The notes under the pieces were generated by a model. The model made no database searches and was not told where the DNA came from. It saw only the letters and a list, made by a program, of their open reading frames with translations. Positions 11,241-22,227 of a stretch of DNA of 64,000 bases are shown here, piece by piece. Source of the stretch: Augochlora pura (lineage: Eukaryota > Arthropoda > Insecta > Hymenoptera > Halictidae); the NCBI RefSeq assembly GCF_028453695.1, contig NC_135774.1, positions 10,974,001-11,038,000 on the forward strand, written 5' to 3'. Made by a program: the position numbers and the translations under genes. How positions within the stretch are numbered: position 1 is the first letter of the stretch; each line of letters starts with the position of its first letter.

Positions 11241-13817
11241 TACTCGCGGTGTCACTATGAAAAACAACTATGGAACTTTGGGTCTGTGTTGCACGCGTGC
11301 AGACGTATAGCGCGATTTTACTTGCAGGTGTACTTTTCAAAAAATACGTGAAAATTGACTGCTGAGAATTCTAAATGAAAATCATTTTTTAGCGTACGTC
11401 ATTTTAGAGAAAGTAGAACGAAAGAAGAGTTTCCTTCGTCGATTGAAACATCACTCGTTATAAAATAAAAACTAAATTAGGTTCTGTTAATTATTATGCT
11501 TTTATAAATTTTAGAATGAGCAGGTCTCTCGAATGCGCTGTCGAACTTTAGTTCACAAACTTTAAAGGATAGAGGGGAAGTTGTCGAGTTGAAGTTCTTG
11601 AGAGTGAAACTAGAAATTTTACCCTTTCGAGTGAGCACAAACAGATCATTGTAAAACATATTTTCATGAAATTACAAAAGTTGAAAGATCGACGATTTCG
11701 TCGTTCGCTCTGATTCTTTAATTTCGTAGAAAGCTGCATAATGTTTCTCACAGCAATAAAATTCTTTTCATTCTCTAAATTCAATTAGAAAAATCAGACA
11801 GGTAAAATCGTTCTTTAATTCAATCCAATTCAATCTGCAATCACTTTTCTATAACTCGTATAATTCCCACGTAAATCAAACGCGGCAGATAATCGCAAAC
11901 TTCTTTCAAAAATGTACATCCACCGTCGCTTCAGTTACCAGAATTTAATTCGCGAAATGACAATTAGAACTCCGAATAAAAGAATCCCATTAAAGTACAT
12001 CAAACATTTTCCAAAGCGCCGAAACGCCACACTAAACTCCGCCGAATCGCGGCAGAACGATTTAAGGGAGCGACGGCGTCGGGCGAAACCGTGGAGCTCG
12101 CGCGACTCTAAAGTAATATAAATTGAGTAGTTATTAAACCGAGTTATTAAAAATTTCGACAAAATGTCAGGAAAATTCTTGGGCGACCGTGGAGAGCACC
12201 GTGGAGGCCGGTCGAATTGTTGGACGATGTTCTCCCCGGTCGTCGATAACATTTACCTGGGGAAAAATGACGAAGGTTTTCAGCGGCGGCCCGGGGGCCG
12301 GGCATCGTCAAGCGACTAATTACTCTCGTGTCTCGTCACGCCGGCCGCCGCGGTTGCTGTTTATACAAAGAACGTATTATTTCATTTTAGAAAAGGGTGC
12401 GCGGGAAGCGAGTTCGAGCTTCACGGGCGTTTTTCTTTTCTTTTTTTCTTTCTCTTTTTTTTACCAACGAGGCGAGCCTCGGCGACGTAATGGCGATTCA
12501 ACCGTGTATCAATCTTTTTAATTAGTGTCTCGATGAAATTGAATTATTAATTAAATTACGACGTTTTCCGCCGCTCGTTATCGAGCTACACCTGCTGAAA
12601 ACGAGACATTTTTTATGAAAATAACTCGTCCCTGCGGTCCGATCGCATTCTATCCGGTTTTAATTGTACGCTCGCGCGAGCCGAAGATCGGCGGTGCGCG
12701 CGATTCATGCGATCATTAAACCGTAATGCGATCTGTATTAAGGAAAGAACGCGCGCGCGGCCCGGCTACGCCTTTTCTTTTTTGTTCGCGGGCCGTGTGC
12801 GAAACAACACCGTTTGCTCCAAGTCGAATTCCCACTGATTTTTCAAACGGATACTTGTTAGCGGACTCTACCCGGATTCCTCCGCGTGCAACTCTTCCCG
12901 CATTGTAATCATCGGGACATAATAAAAGTAAACTGATTTCATTCTGGCCATTGTTGTTAGGACGGGCGAACATTTTACAAGGGAACCGCCGCATCGACTG
13001 TGCAATTAACGCTAGGCGAAACTTATTAGCAAATATTTTTATCGATCCCGGCAACCGTCGTTCGTTTTGCAGGACCGTGATCGAATTCGAATCGGAATAC
13101 AGTAAATCATCCAGCAATTTTAACGCTTTCGGAACTCCGCGTCGATTCAAATGAGGAAACCTAGACACGGATTTAATTGTAGCCACGTTTTTCCAAAGAA
13201 ATCTGCCATTTATTGAATAAATATCTTTGTCGAATATCATTTTTTTATAATGCCAACTATTAGTTAAATTTCAGAGCTATTTCTTCTCTTCTAACATTAC
13301 AAAATTTCTAAGCTTTTAAAAATACTATTTACACTTTCCGCTATTCTTTTTTAAATGTTATTTAAATACAGCAATTTCGTTTTCATATTTAATTTGCCAA
13401 CGGGAATGTAAATTGTTGGTTACGAATATTTCTTGTCTAGCCTCGCCGCGAAGTTAAGTGAAGACCGACTTCATATTGAATGACTTCGTAACTCCCGGGT
13501 GCTCGGTTCCGATCATAGTGCACGCGCATAAATTACGAGAAAATTCGGACATAGTTTCGGCCGGGAAGAAGGTTTTCGGGGCTTTCAAAATTGCGCGCAG
13601 ATTCTTCGAACTTTCCGACGACGATAATTCAGAACTTTCGCGGTTGCCACGGCCCGTTCGGTTACGGGCTATATTTCTCTGATGAAATGGGCTCTTACGG
13701 TGTTCGCCTAACAATAAACGTCTACAAGTAATTCGATTTCGGATACCATATTTATAACGCGAACTCGATGAAACTATTCCCTAAATAATTAAACGTTTCT
13801 GTAACAAGCGATCATAG
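11241..13817. other. Mixed non-coding DNA, no gene seen
   Basis: AT-rich at 11240-12020 and 13220-13440. GC-richer blocks lie at 12020-13180 and 13440-13700, each with similar-length frames on both strands. A pyrimidine tract lies at 12430-12463. I recognise no protein family, splice structure or RNA. Confidence 0.45.
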
Positions 13818-13835
13818 TTAACCCCTTCCCGTACT

Positions 13836-14035
13836 TTAGCGAGTCAGACTCGCGATGAAGATTTTTGCCCAAACATGAATATCGCGAGTCAGACTCGCGA
13901 ACAGTTACTTGGGCCAAACATAAACATCGCGAGTCAGACTCGCGAACAGATACTTGGGCCAAACATAAATATCGCGAGCTGAGTCGCGAACACATACTTG
14001 GGCCAAACGTAAACATAACAAGCCGAGCTCGCGGA
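13836..14035 (+). repeat. 45-bp subterminal tandem repeat with palindrome, five units
   Basis: The palindromic core GAGTCAGACTC occurs at 13841, 13886 and 13931, exactly 45 bp apart. It is degenerate at about 13976 and 14025. In the second and third units it extends to CGCGAGTCAGACTCGCG, a 17-nt interrupted palindrome. The spacer (ACAGATACTTGGGCCAAACA-like) is also conserved. Short palindromic subterminal repeats often serve as transposase binding sites, so that role is plausible here but inferred. Confidence 0.9.
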
Positions 14036-14165
14036 CTGATTTTTTGCCCGTTACGCTCGTGACCGAATGTTAGTTCCTCTCAGTACCTCAGAACAGTTAG
14101 TCACGATTCTTGTCGTTGCTGTTACAAAGCAGTTCAATTATTAAAATTTAAGAAACCCCTTCAAA

Positions 14166-14498
14166 ATGCAAGGTACAAAAGTGTGTAGTGAAGGCCGTGA
14201 TAACGAATCTTCTGATAGTGACGTTTTTATGCCAGTTGCAAAGCGAATAAGGCATATGATTATAGATGATAGTAGTGAAGAGGAAGATACGACAGAACAA
14301 CCATGGATTTGGCGAAAAGTAGAAAACATACCAATAGTTTGTAAGTATTCTGAACATCATGGAATAAAGGCGTCTGTCTTAAATAATTTAAGCGACGATC
14401 CAAAAATACTAGACCTGTTCTTTATTACATTTGATAAGAAGTTTTGGGAAAGCCTTTTGTATTGCGACTATTTACAAACATCAGTCTGGTCTGTTTAG
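14166..14498 (+). pseudogene. Truncated piggyBac-type transposase N-terminus, 110 aa
   Basis: The ATG is in an insect-like AAAATG context and the frame ends at a TAG. Residues about 13-45 are acidic, with serine/aspartate clusters (DDSSEEED) and a short basic patch (AKRIRH), as is usual at piggyBac transposase N-termini. Then comes a W-x-W followed by HHGIKASVL and LFFITFDKKFWESLLYCDYL. This resembles the conserved entry to the transposase domain, with its G-I/V...DFF...FDDxFWxLLxxxTNRY pattern. The frame stops just after it, so the catalytic DDD core and the C-terminal zinc-binding domain are absent. It cannot encode an active transposase. It could still encode a DNA-binding or regulatory peptide, but that is speculation. 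Assignment is from remembered family patterns, not a search. Confidence 0.7.
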
Positions 14499-14562
14499 CA
14501 CGCGTTGAGCCCGGCGCTCGGCCCCGAGTTTCGCCGAGCTAAATGGCACGGGAAGGGGTTAA

Positions 14563-14829
14563 TACGTAGTTATTAACACGAAGAAATGACCAACATAGTA
14601 TTTGCAAACTTATGCTTTTGTGGTTCAATTTTGTAGAAATAATAATAATTATTGTATCTTGCTTTTAATGCAAATGAATTTTAAGGAAAGAAAATTGATG
14701 TCTAGTTGGTATAATCTAGACGAATATTTTGCAAGTTGAATAGACCCTTTCAATTTTTAGAATTTTGAAATAAAATTCTTTTAAAATTATACACTTTAAG
14801 ACTGTAAGGTCTATTGGCATCATAATTAA
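14563..14829. other. AT-rich flank, no gene seen
   Basis: Low-GC DNA with no frame or repeat unit recognised, lying between the piggyBac-like element and the second ~130-bp array. Confidence 0.4.
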
Positions 14830-15260
14830 ATTATAAGAGTCATGAGTAGAGTATAATACACATAAGAAAAAACTTCAAAAGCACAAATGTCACTTCATCT
14901 TACATATTTTAATTACAAGTAGAATTAGTCAGTCATAATCAGACAATCTTATCGATTTTACAAAGTTACAAATGTCTCACAACTTGCAATAACAACTTCC
15001 ATTCAAACTGCATACCATTCTAGGATGAATTTAAATTCATTTTCTTCTTAAGTATAATCAGCTAGCCACGAATAGACATTTCCAACATTTTCCACACGTT
15101 TCACAGTCTACAACGTTTAATTTTATCAACGCCATACTATCCGCGACAAATGTTTCATTTATTCCCATCGCGAGTGGAATTAGCGGGCACCGGACAGACG
15201 CCGGGCTCATTTTTTTCCAAGGGGATAACTATCGCATAAATTTCCGCGCGTAATTTTCAG
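14830..15260. repeat. Degenerate ~130-bp tandem array, site 2
   Basis: Motifs matching the 5330-6720 array occur at about 14921 (AGTAGAATTAGTCAGTCATA), 15052 (AGTATAATCAGCTAGCCACG) and 15175 (AGTGGAATTAGCGGGCACCG). Spacings are about 131 and 123 bp. The companion ATGTCTCACAA motif lies near 14970. The last unit is markedly GC-richer than the others. Confidence 0.7.
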
Positions 15261-16700
15261 GAACCGCTCGCGCCTCCTCATAGAACAAAATTTGATTCCG
15301 CGGCCCGGATTTACATACTCATAAAAATTCACATCTTCAGTGATTACACTATTTGCATGTCATCTTCCATAGGTTTTTTTTATTTACAGACCTGTTCGAT
15401 CCTAGTCGTCGGTCACGATGATTTTCATAATAGCCGGTACCCCGCCGAATTTTCCGCGAGAAACGAACTATTTCCACCTGTCTTTCAATCGAAACTATCC
15501 AGTCGTTTCACCTGATCGGATTTTTCCTTCGCCGCGCTAATTTACAATTTTTCAACGCGCTATTCTCGAATTCCCGCAAAAAATCGCAGCACTTATTTGC
15601 AGATGTGCTCGACGAAATTGAGTCGTCCCCACCGTCCATTAAAGCGGCGCATCGAAGTTCTCGCAAATACAACGCGTGCGTCGAGACGCAGACCTACGAC
15701 CTTCCAGACGCTCTTTCTGAAACTTTTAGCAGCAGACCGTTCCCGAAAATTATCTTGGCGGGCAATTTGGCGGTAAGTTCGTCCGCACGAAAAGTTTCCG
15801 AATCCATGCGAGCGGACACGCGACCCCATCTCGTCGATACGAAATTGGCGAGCGCGTGGCGCGCCGCGCCGCGCCGCCACGGTTCCGCCAAATTGAATTC
15901 GACGGCCGTAAGATTATCGAAAGGAAAACCGCGCGCGCGGGGCCGAGGCCCGCAAAATCAATAATATCGCCGTCGGCGAAACCGGCCGCGCGGCGCGGTA
16001 CTTATGTAAATTCATTATGAAACATTCATTCGCGGGGAATTTAACGTCTGGGTCATCCAGAGACGTGTAGTGTGTGTTCGAAGCTCTTATGCATAAAGCG
16101 GCTTATTCGTGGCGCGCGCGATCCACCTAAATCTTCCAGAGATAACATAGCTAAGCTTTCTTATGCGAGCAGACAGCCACTTCCTTCCTTAATAATTTTC
16201 CCGAAATTATGAAGTAATAACTAGCCGCGTCGCGTATAATATCTCTATATTTCAGGGCCCCATTAGTTTATAATCAACACGTCGGAATGGTACGAAAAGC
16301 CCGGCGGCCGACGGGCCACCGCTGGCACGCCCACTCTTTTGAATATTACTATGTCTAAGCGCTGAGAAACATGCGAGAGAGCGAGTGCAACACCCCAGCT
16401 CCTAAATCTGCGAATGTCTTATTGCCGAGCGGAACACATAGCCAGGGCGCGCGCGTCGAAAGTGCTCTCTGACCGCCGGAATTCCCCGTTCCACACGTTT
16501 CGACCCTCACTTTTGACAATCTTCCAGCACCGTACTCCGCTACTCCGCGCGTTACAACGGTCCCGCTGCGAGAGAGAATTACGACGATTGCGGTCTTCGA
16601 GATGCACGTCCCGTTGCTTCGCTCGCTCTCTTCCAGACACTTAGAATTTACTTAATGAGAAGATTAGCGAGGACGTAATCGTTACTGTCTAACCCTTCCG
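15261..16700. other. GC-rich island, no gene seen
   Basis: CpG-rich from about 15560 to 16680, with palindromic GCGCGC-type simple sequence near 15850-15885 and 15930. Frames of 65-119 codons occur on both strands over the same bases. I see no splice-bounded exon or known domain. A cis-regulatory or conserved block is possible. Confidence 0.4.
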
Positions 16701-16709
16701 TCCCTTCTT

Positions 16710-16985
16710 AACCCGGCCGGATTTAGAAACGCGGCGTTTACGTTTTACAAAGTAATTTAAATCGAGAGGAATCCTAATTGCCACGTTAACTGCCACCGGG
16801 GGACAGTTTACGCTTTGCGGGAATTGTTTGTCACGATTCTTAAACCCTTTAGATTTAGCAACACAAGGCCGTGTTTCGCGAAGTAGTTGGGAGAAGGGTG
16901 TTAACTGTGTACCATGGGGCGATTCACATCTTTGTGAGAATACTTTGTCAAGATTCCTAAACTATTTAGATTTATAAACACGGCG
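16710..16985 (+). repeat. Degenerate ~120-bp tandem repeat, three copies
   Basis: GATTTAGAAACGCGGCG near 16730, GATTTAGCAACACAAGGCCG near 16852 and GATTTATAAACACGGCG near 16970 recur at about 120-bp spacing. The last two are preceded by matching blocks (TTGTCACGATTCTTAAACCC and TTGTCAAGATTCCTAAACTA). The array directly abuts the family C MITE at 17006. Confidence 0.7.
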
Positions 16986-17005
16986 TTACATTTTCTAAAG
17001 ACTTT

Positions 17006-17239
17006 TTAACCCCTTTGATGAGTCCGACTCGTGATAGAAATTTCTAGTAACAAATAATTAAATATCGATGTTATTCTGTTCTTTAAAATTAAGATATAAT
17101 TCTAATCCCTTGTTATTAATATTTAAGTAAATTCAGGCACGGTATACACATTAATGTTCTGTCCTTTCTAAGAAATTGTACCAATTGAAAAATTCCTAAT
17201 CGCGGTGACTGTGAAGGAAATGGTACGTCAAGGGGTTAA
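17006..17239 (+). mobile_element. Family C TTAA MITE (copy C1, diverged)
   Basis: TTAA lies at 17006-17009 and 17236-17239, 234 bp in total. The left end reads TTAACCCCTTTGATGAGTCC and keeps the family's GAGTC.GACTCGTGATAGA block. The right end reads GGTACGTCAAGGGGTTAA. The interior matches 45573-45834 (reverse complement) at landmarks such as TTATTAATATTTAA and CCTTTCTAAGAAATT. The terminal inverted repeat is eroded. Confidence 0.8.
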
Positions 17240-17785
17240 TTACGAAGAATCGTAATTATGTCAACGATGTATCAAGCTTACACTTTACAGAAATTATTCG
17301 CCTAGATTTAATTCACAATTAATGTTCCCCCGGGCTTACAAAGAATACCCGGTGGTAATACATTTCTAAAGTAATATCTTCTGTGTCAAGATACAAAACG
17401 ATTGACAGAGCATAAAGTAATCTTAACATCAACTTATCAATTTTTAAATTTCCGTAAACCAATCGCTTTGATATTACATTTTCGTATCCGCTAAATTGGC
17501 AATGGAAGCATTAACGACCGATGCTCGTCAACTGTGCTGTTAACACGAGCAATATTTGTGCTCGTAGCAGTTCTCTAATTGCAAACAAATTCGATATCGT
17601 CGAAATGACCTCAAAGCTTGATGAAACAATTTTCACCATCCCGGGAATCGGCAGTCGAGTGTGCAGAAAAAAATCAACATCGCTCTGCTTAGCTCGACCG
17701 ATCGAGACAAGTCGCTAAAACTGGCGAAAGCCGAGCGGAGAAAGGCGTCGCAATCAGGACCGATTCGTGTCATCTGAGGCAGTGT
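17240..17785. other. No gene seen
   Basis: Mixed AT-rich DNA passing into GC-richer DNA near 17600. One 65-codon plus-strand frame without family resemblance is present. Nothing else is supported. Confidence 0.45.
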
Positions 17786-17856
17786 TAGCAGGGAAGAGAG
17801 AGTGAGGGTGAGAGAGAGAGAGATAGAGAGAGAGAGAGGAAGAGAGTGAGAGAGCG
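17786..17856 (+). repeat. GA-rich microsatellite
   Basis: Imperfect GA repeats interrupted by GTGAGG, GATA and GGAAG. Confidence 0.85.
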
Positions 17857-18156
17857 ATCCATATCAGAAGCATCGAGAGCAGCATGAACAGCGGTAGGAG
17901 CATCAGGATCCCGTCGCCGGTCAGTCAAGTCGATCCCGCGGCCGAATAATCGAGGAACTTAATCCCGCCCCTCTCTCTCTCGCGCGGGCGACATATCCAG
18001 CACGCACGCGGAAATTCCGAGGCACCATTCCAGTCGCGGGCTGCACATGCACCGGCCAGTAACAGAGAGATCCAGGGAGTCCAGGCATAGAACGAAGGGA
18101 GATAGCCGGGGGGCCGCCGCGCGCGATAGGTCTGTTGAACGGAGACGGACGACACA

Positions 18157-18159
<3 letters not shown>

Positions 18160-18187
<28 letters not shown>

Positions 18188-18240
18188 GGGGAGGGAGAGA
18201 GAGGCGGCAGAGGCGGCAGAGGCGGCAGAGGCAGGCGGCT
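18160..18240 (+). repeat. (GA)n followed by 9-bp GGCGGCAGA repeat
   Basis: GA tract at 18160-18187, purine tract to about 18202, then three or more copies of AGGCGGCAG to about 18235. Overlapping frames read this as Arg-Glu or Ala-Glu-Ala runs. Confidence 0.9.
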
Positions 18241-19200
18241 TGCATACAAGTGAACGGGTCCGGTGGATAGATAGAAAAGAAAGGGAAAAAACACGCGGCT
18301 GGTTCGATCGCTGGAATCGTAGCCAGTTCGTAATGAAAGGTGAACGGAATTGGACCCCCTGGAGCCGGAGAGTCGGAGCGGCGAGTGAATATAATTAGAG
18401 GATTGAGGGCAGGGGACGGCGAGGGGCTATGACGTAATCAAAGGGTGGACATGAGCGTAGAGGGGGCGACAGGACGAGTTCTACTGCGGGGCGTAGAGAG
18501 GAGGGCCGGTGTGGCTGGGGCGAGGGGGGCCAGGCGGCTGAAGCCGGAGGAGAGGGTGTACCGATAGGATAGAGGAGGAAAATGGGGTCCTGGAGAAGAG
18601 GTGGGTTTCGGCGGTGTGTGGAGGTGGTTAGGGCAGGAGGAAGAGGGCTTGCAAATTATCATTTGGCCAGAGAGCGAGGGTCCAACTGAACTGGACCGGC
18701 AACAACTTGATACCCGACGTCCACCCGGTGCCGGGCGCGCTGGCCAGCGCCGATGCGCTACCGTCGGAGCCTGTAGTTTTGTCATTAGCCGATAGCGTCC
18801 GCCGATAGACGACGTGGAACAGGGATTATTGGGCTAGGATTGCTAACGGACGCCACTTGGATGCAAATGCCCCGACGCCTAGTCCGTTCCACGGGCCACC
18901 AAGCTGCCGGCGTGGGCTGCTTGCCCCCGGGATCTTCGACGACTCGGACCCGGAATGCCCGCAACGAGAGGTTGTAATAATTTGTGGCTACATTAGGATG
19001 CTTGATTAGAACGTTAAGATCTCTAACGACAGGAAACGTACGCCGTGCGACCGGTAACTGCCCTGCGGCCCGGCAAAACGGGATTCCCCGGGCCGCCGAC
19101 CACCCCCGCGCCGGGACACCAGCCGGCAAAGACGCCTGAGGGGAGGCCAGTCTTCGGTGATGAAGGACACTCTACGCTGCGAGGAATTTCATTCTGACGT
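18241..19200. other. GC-rich island with long minus-strand open stretch; function unknown
   Basis: High-complexity, CpG-rich DNA. On the minus strand 19129 to 18785 is open for 114 codons, has no ATG start, and includes a non-repetitive stretch reading NVLIKHPNVATNYYNLSLRA. Codon-level composition is not simple sequence, unlike most frames here. It could be an internal exon, a fragment of something conserved, or a conserved non-coding element. I do not recognise the peptide. The 17.7-18.4 kb GA-rich DNA upstream could be an untranslated leader or promoter region, again without proof. Confidence 0.3.
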
Positions 19201-21429
19201 CTCGAGACTCTATGCTCGCCCTGTGGAGAATTGAATTTTTTGGTTGACTTTGTAATTGAATGGCTACCAAGTTGCTATGCTTGACCGATGTCTGCGACGA
19301 GAATCCGATGTTGGTTTTTCACAGTGTGGAGATGTTGAAGGGTGAAGGCGAATTGACAGGTTAATAGTGCATATAGCTCATACTGTTTAACGATAAAATG
19401 GTTATATTATGATGGAAACAAGAAGAACAAACTATGATGAGTATACAAGAGAAGATGAGGTTTCATCAGTTTGATATGGATCATGAAAAATATTCCACAG
19501 GGTATTAGTGAAACTGATTTTATTCAAGCTTCCTCGACTACCAAAGCTGTTTGATTTATTTTTATTTTTATATAAAATTAGAATAGACTATTATGTTACA
19601 TGTATTTCAACTTTAAAAAAGAGTTAATCAGTTATGTTTTCCCTGCTTGATATTGTATATTAATTCTTGATCTTATACATTAATTCTGACCAGTATGACA
19701 TTTATGTGCAAACTTAACACGTTTTTAAAGGATTAATTGTTTTAGTATCTCTTTTTGTTTGTAACTATCTATTTTGTGGGTTTTGTATTGCATTCAATAA
19801 GAATTTTAGTTATATCAACAAGAGAAAGAACCATAGGATTTGATATAACACGCATTGATTTTATATAATTGTAAACTGACTAGAAAATAGTAACTAATCT
19901 CAACTATTTTTAGAATGACTATTTGCACAAATCAATGGAGAGAAATTCAGTGAACAAATTGTTAGCAATTTGATAAAACAATTGCTGAAACCTCCGCAAT
20001 TTGCATACAAGTTCGCCGACGTTGAAACGGATCCAGCGATCCCTTAATGTCGTGCTAACATAAAAAGACTACAACCGTATACAGAAAGCTTGTAGCGCGA
20101 GGGTACAACGAAGCAAAAACATTTCAAGGAGGTTCATCAATTATAGAAAAACGTGGAAGCAAAAAGACAGAGTGCCTCGGCTCACCCTTGGAAATTGAAA
20201 ATGATTTCGCATCCCCCTCCGCTCCCATTACGTCCCGAGAATATTTCAACTATGAACTTCTCTCGTGCACTACTTGAAACAAGGGGTGCTTTCGGATCAT
20301 TCGTTACCCTTCGGTGTATATATTATTTATTCCACATTCGCGCGGCGCTCGATCGAGCCCCGCGGCTAAAGTTTTGACCGTGTTTTCAACCCCTCGGCGG
20401 AATCATCGAAAGCGAAAACTCCCGCGGTCAACAAAAATCATCGCACCCCAATTTCGATGCTGAAAAATACCACCACGCTCGGGCCGACCACGTGCGCGAA
20501 AATACAAACAAACCCGGCCTCCGGTCGACGGGCCGGCTGTGACTTTTAGAGGAATTTTCGGGGGAACAGCAAAAGTTTCCCCGGGGCGGCCGGACCCCCC
20601 CCCCCCCCTCCTCCTCCCCCTGGTTTTCCTGAAGTCGTTCCGCGGCGCCTCCGGGGAGCGATTCGACGTAGGCGGCGAAGACGGTAAAAGTGCTATTAAA
20701 ATTCCATTATGATCTATCCGGGCGCACGGTTCCACATATTGTCGGATTACGTGCCGAGGCGTTGCGCCGGAATTTCGCGATGCAATTTATGCGCATCGGT
20801 TACCGGCCCCGGACGGCCGGCCAGACCGAAACGAAAATGATAAATTGGTCATTTCTCAATTCTACGGGGGCTGGCTTTTACGAATGCCGCGGAACATCAG
20901 GATTCGGCCGTTCCAAATCGCCGGGATATCGAACGCGCGTCTAACATCGGTTCCCATTACAATGCACGAGGTTGGATTATCTTCTTTCCATAGGCCTCTG
21001 GTTTCTTTGCAGTTTGAAGGAAGTGATAATCGAGACTTTGTTCGAATAGTCTTCGTTTATTCAAAACAACGCACTCTGGCAAGTGTAGAAATTAGGATCT
21101 TTCCAATGGGTTGTACTACTATACAACGAGACATCCGCAATTTTGACGTGAATCAATGTTTCTGGAATTCTTCACGGAAAGACAAAGTATCATGGAGTTG
21201 ATTAACAGTAAGTCAATTGAGAGAATTCACTAGTTATGAAGCGATATAATACTGTCATTACATTTCTAGAAATTAGCAGATAGATTGGAACAATTAACTG
21301 GAGTTCTTTAAGGTAAGTTCACATGGAAACAGTAACACACACAATACTATTTATTGTACGAACCTTTAAAGATTAAACACTGTAACAAACTGTGATCACT
21401 GTAACAATTTGCCAATTATTCAATGTCTA
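19201..21429. other. No gene seen: AT-rich 19200-20130, GC-rich 20130-20960
   Basis: The AT-rich part has dense stops. The GC-rich part has frames on both strands and a C-rich run (CCCCCCCCCCCC-like, about 20586-20597) followed by TCC repeats. From 20960 the DNA is mixed. No exon or RNA gene is recognised. Confidence 0.45.
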
Positions 21430-21504
21430 ATTTTATTTAACAGTAGAATTTCGAATTTTATTTAATAGTAGAATTTTGAATCTTATGTAACAGTACAATT
21501 TGAT
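21430..21504 (+). repeat. 25-bp minisatellite, three copies
   Basis: Units begin ATTTTATTTAACAGTAGAAT at 21430, with a near match at 21455 and a more diverged one at 21480. The spacing is exactly 25 bp. The array directly abuts the family B MITE. Confidence 0.85.
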
Positions 21505-21508
21505 GATA

Positions 21509-21761
21509 TTAACCCTTTGCACTGGAATAGTGACTATGAGGCATCACTAAAATTATTCTATCACTTCCTTTGATAATTCGTATACCAACAAAGCTTTAAG
21601 ATTTAAGATTTAAAAGATTGTTAAATAGCAAAACTATTGGCAGTCACAAAAATCGATTTTGTATGCATAAAATTTACTTTGACACATAAAATGAAAATAT
21701 TACAAGCCAGGAAAATTATTTTAGATTTACAGCTAAAATCGTTTCGAGTGCAAAGGGTTAA
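21509..21761 (-). mobile_element. Family B TTAA MITE (copy B2, reverse orientation)
   Basis: TTAA lies at 21509-21512 and 21758-21761, 253 bp in total. Both termini carry TTAACCCTTTGCACT, and the right terminus on the minus strand reads TTAACCCTTTGCACTCGAAA. Relative to 2036-2287 the interior is inverted: GCATCACTAAAATTATTCTA here corresponds to the reverse complement of the 3' part of B1. No frame of note. Confidence 0.9.
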
Positions 21762-22180
21762 CGATCCCTCTCCCAGAAAAATAAATCGCGAAAAAGAGAA
21801 TTCGCATTGCAATAGTGGAGAAACGATGGGAGGCTTAAAAAGTTGATTCTGTTTCAGGGGATGTCCGAATATTAATAAGAGTCGCAGTACGTTTCGAAGC
21901 CCGGAACGTTTCGCGTGGTTCGTCGACACTGAGTGGACTCAGGCCCCCCGGACTTTGCATACTGATTATGTCGCCGTGATTACATGAACGAAAGGGTTCG
22001 GTTCGGCCGACGAGGAGCTCGACCGCTCCCAACGGGGGAGCAGGGAACGTCTGCGTCCTAATGCTATCGATTTTGGTGCTTAGCATAATCAGGTTGGCCG
22101 ATGCTCGATAACGGCCCCCGATATGCCAGACGAAACGCCTCGCACCAAACTGTACGTACGTAAATTTTGCTTCGACCCTA

Positions 22181-22184
<4 letters not shown>
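21762..22184. other. No gene seen, GC-rich
   Basis: CpG-rich from about 21890. A minus-strand 83-codon frame has no recognisable family. High complexity is compatible with a conserved non-coding block. Confidence 0.35.

Positions 22185-22225
<41 letters not shown>
22185..22225 (+). repeat. (TC)n microsatellite
   Basis: About 20 uninterrupted TC units. Confidence 0.95.

Positions 22226-22227
<2 letters not shown>

Larger units (their letters stand above)
13818..14562 (+). mobile_element. piggyBac-like non-autonomous element, 745 bp
   Basis: TTAA lies at both ends (13818-13821 and 14559-14562). The left terminus begins TTAACCCCTTCCCGTAC. The right terminus read on the minus strand begins TTAACCCCTTCCCGTGCC and both continue into TTTAGC, so the inverted repeats are about 15 bp perfect, with further similarity. 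Inside are a 45-bp tandem array near the left end and a 110-codon frame resembling the start of a piggyBac transposase. A full element would need roughly 550-600 codons, so this is an internally deleted copy. The outer ~45 bp are shared almost exactly with the family C MITEs. Confidence 0.9.

Noticed and set aside
13865..14062. 65-codon frame with a 15-residue peptide repeat (ESDSRT...WAKHKY type)
   Set aside because: It is the translation of the 45-bp tandem repeat, which stays open because 45 is divisible by three. It lies at the transposon's terminal, non-coding end.
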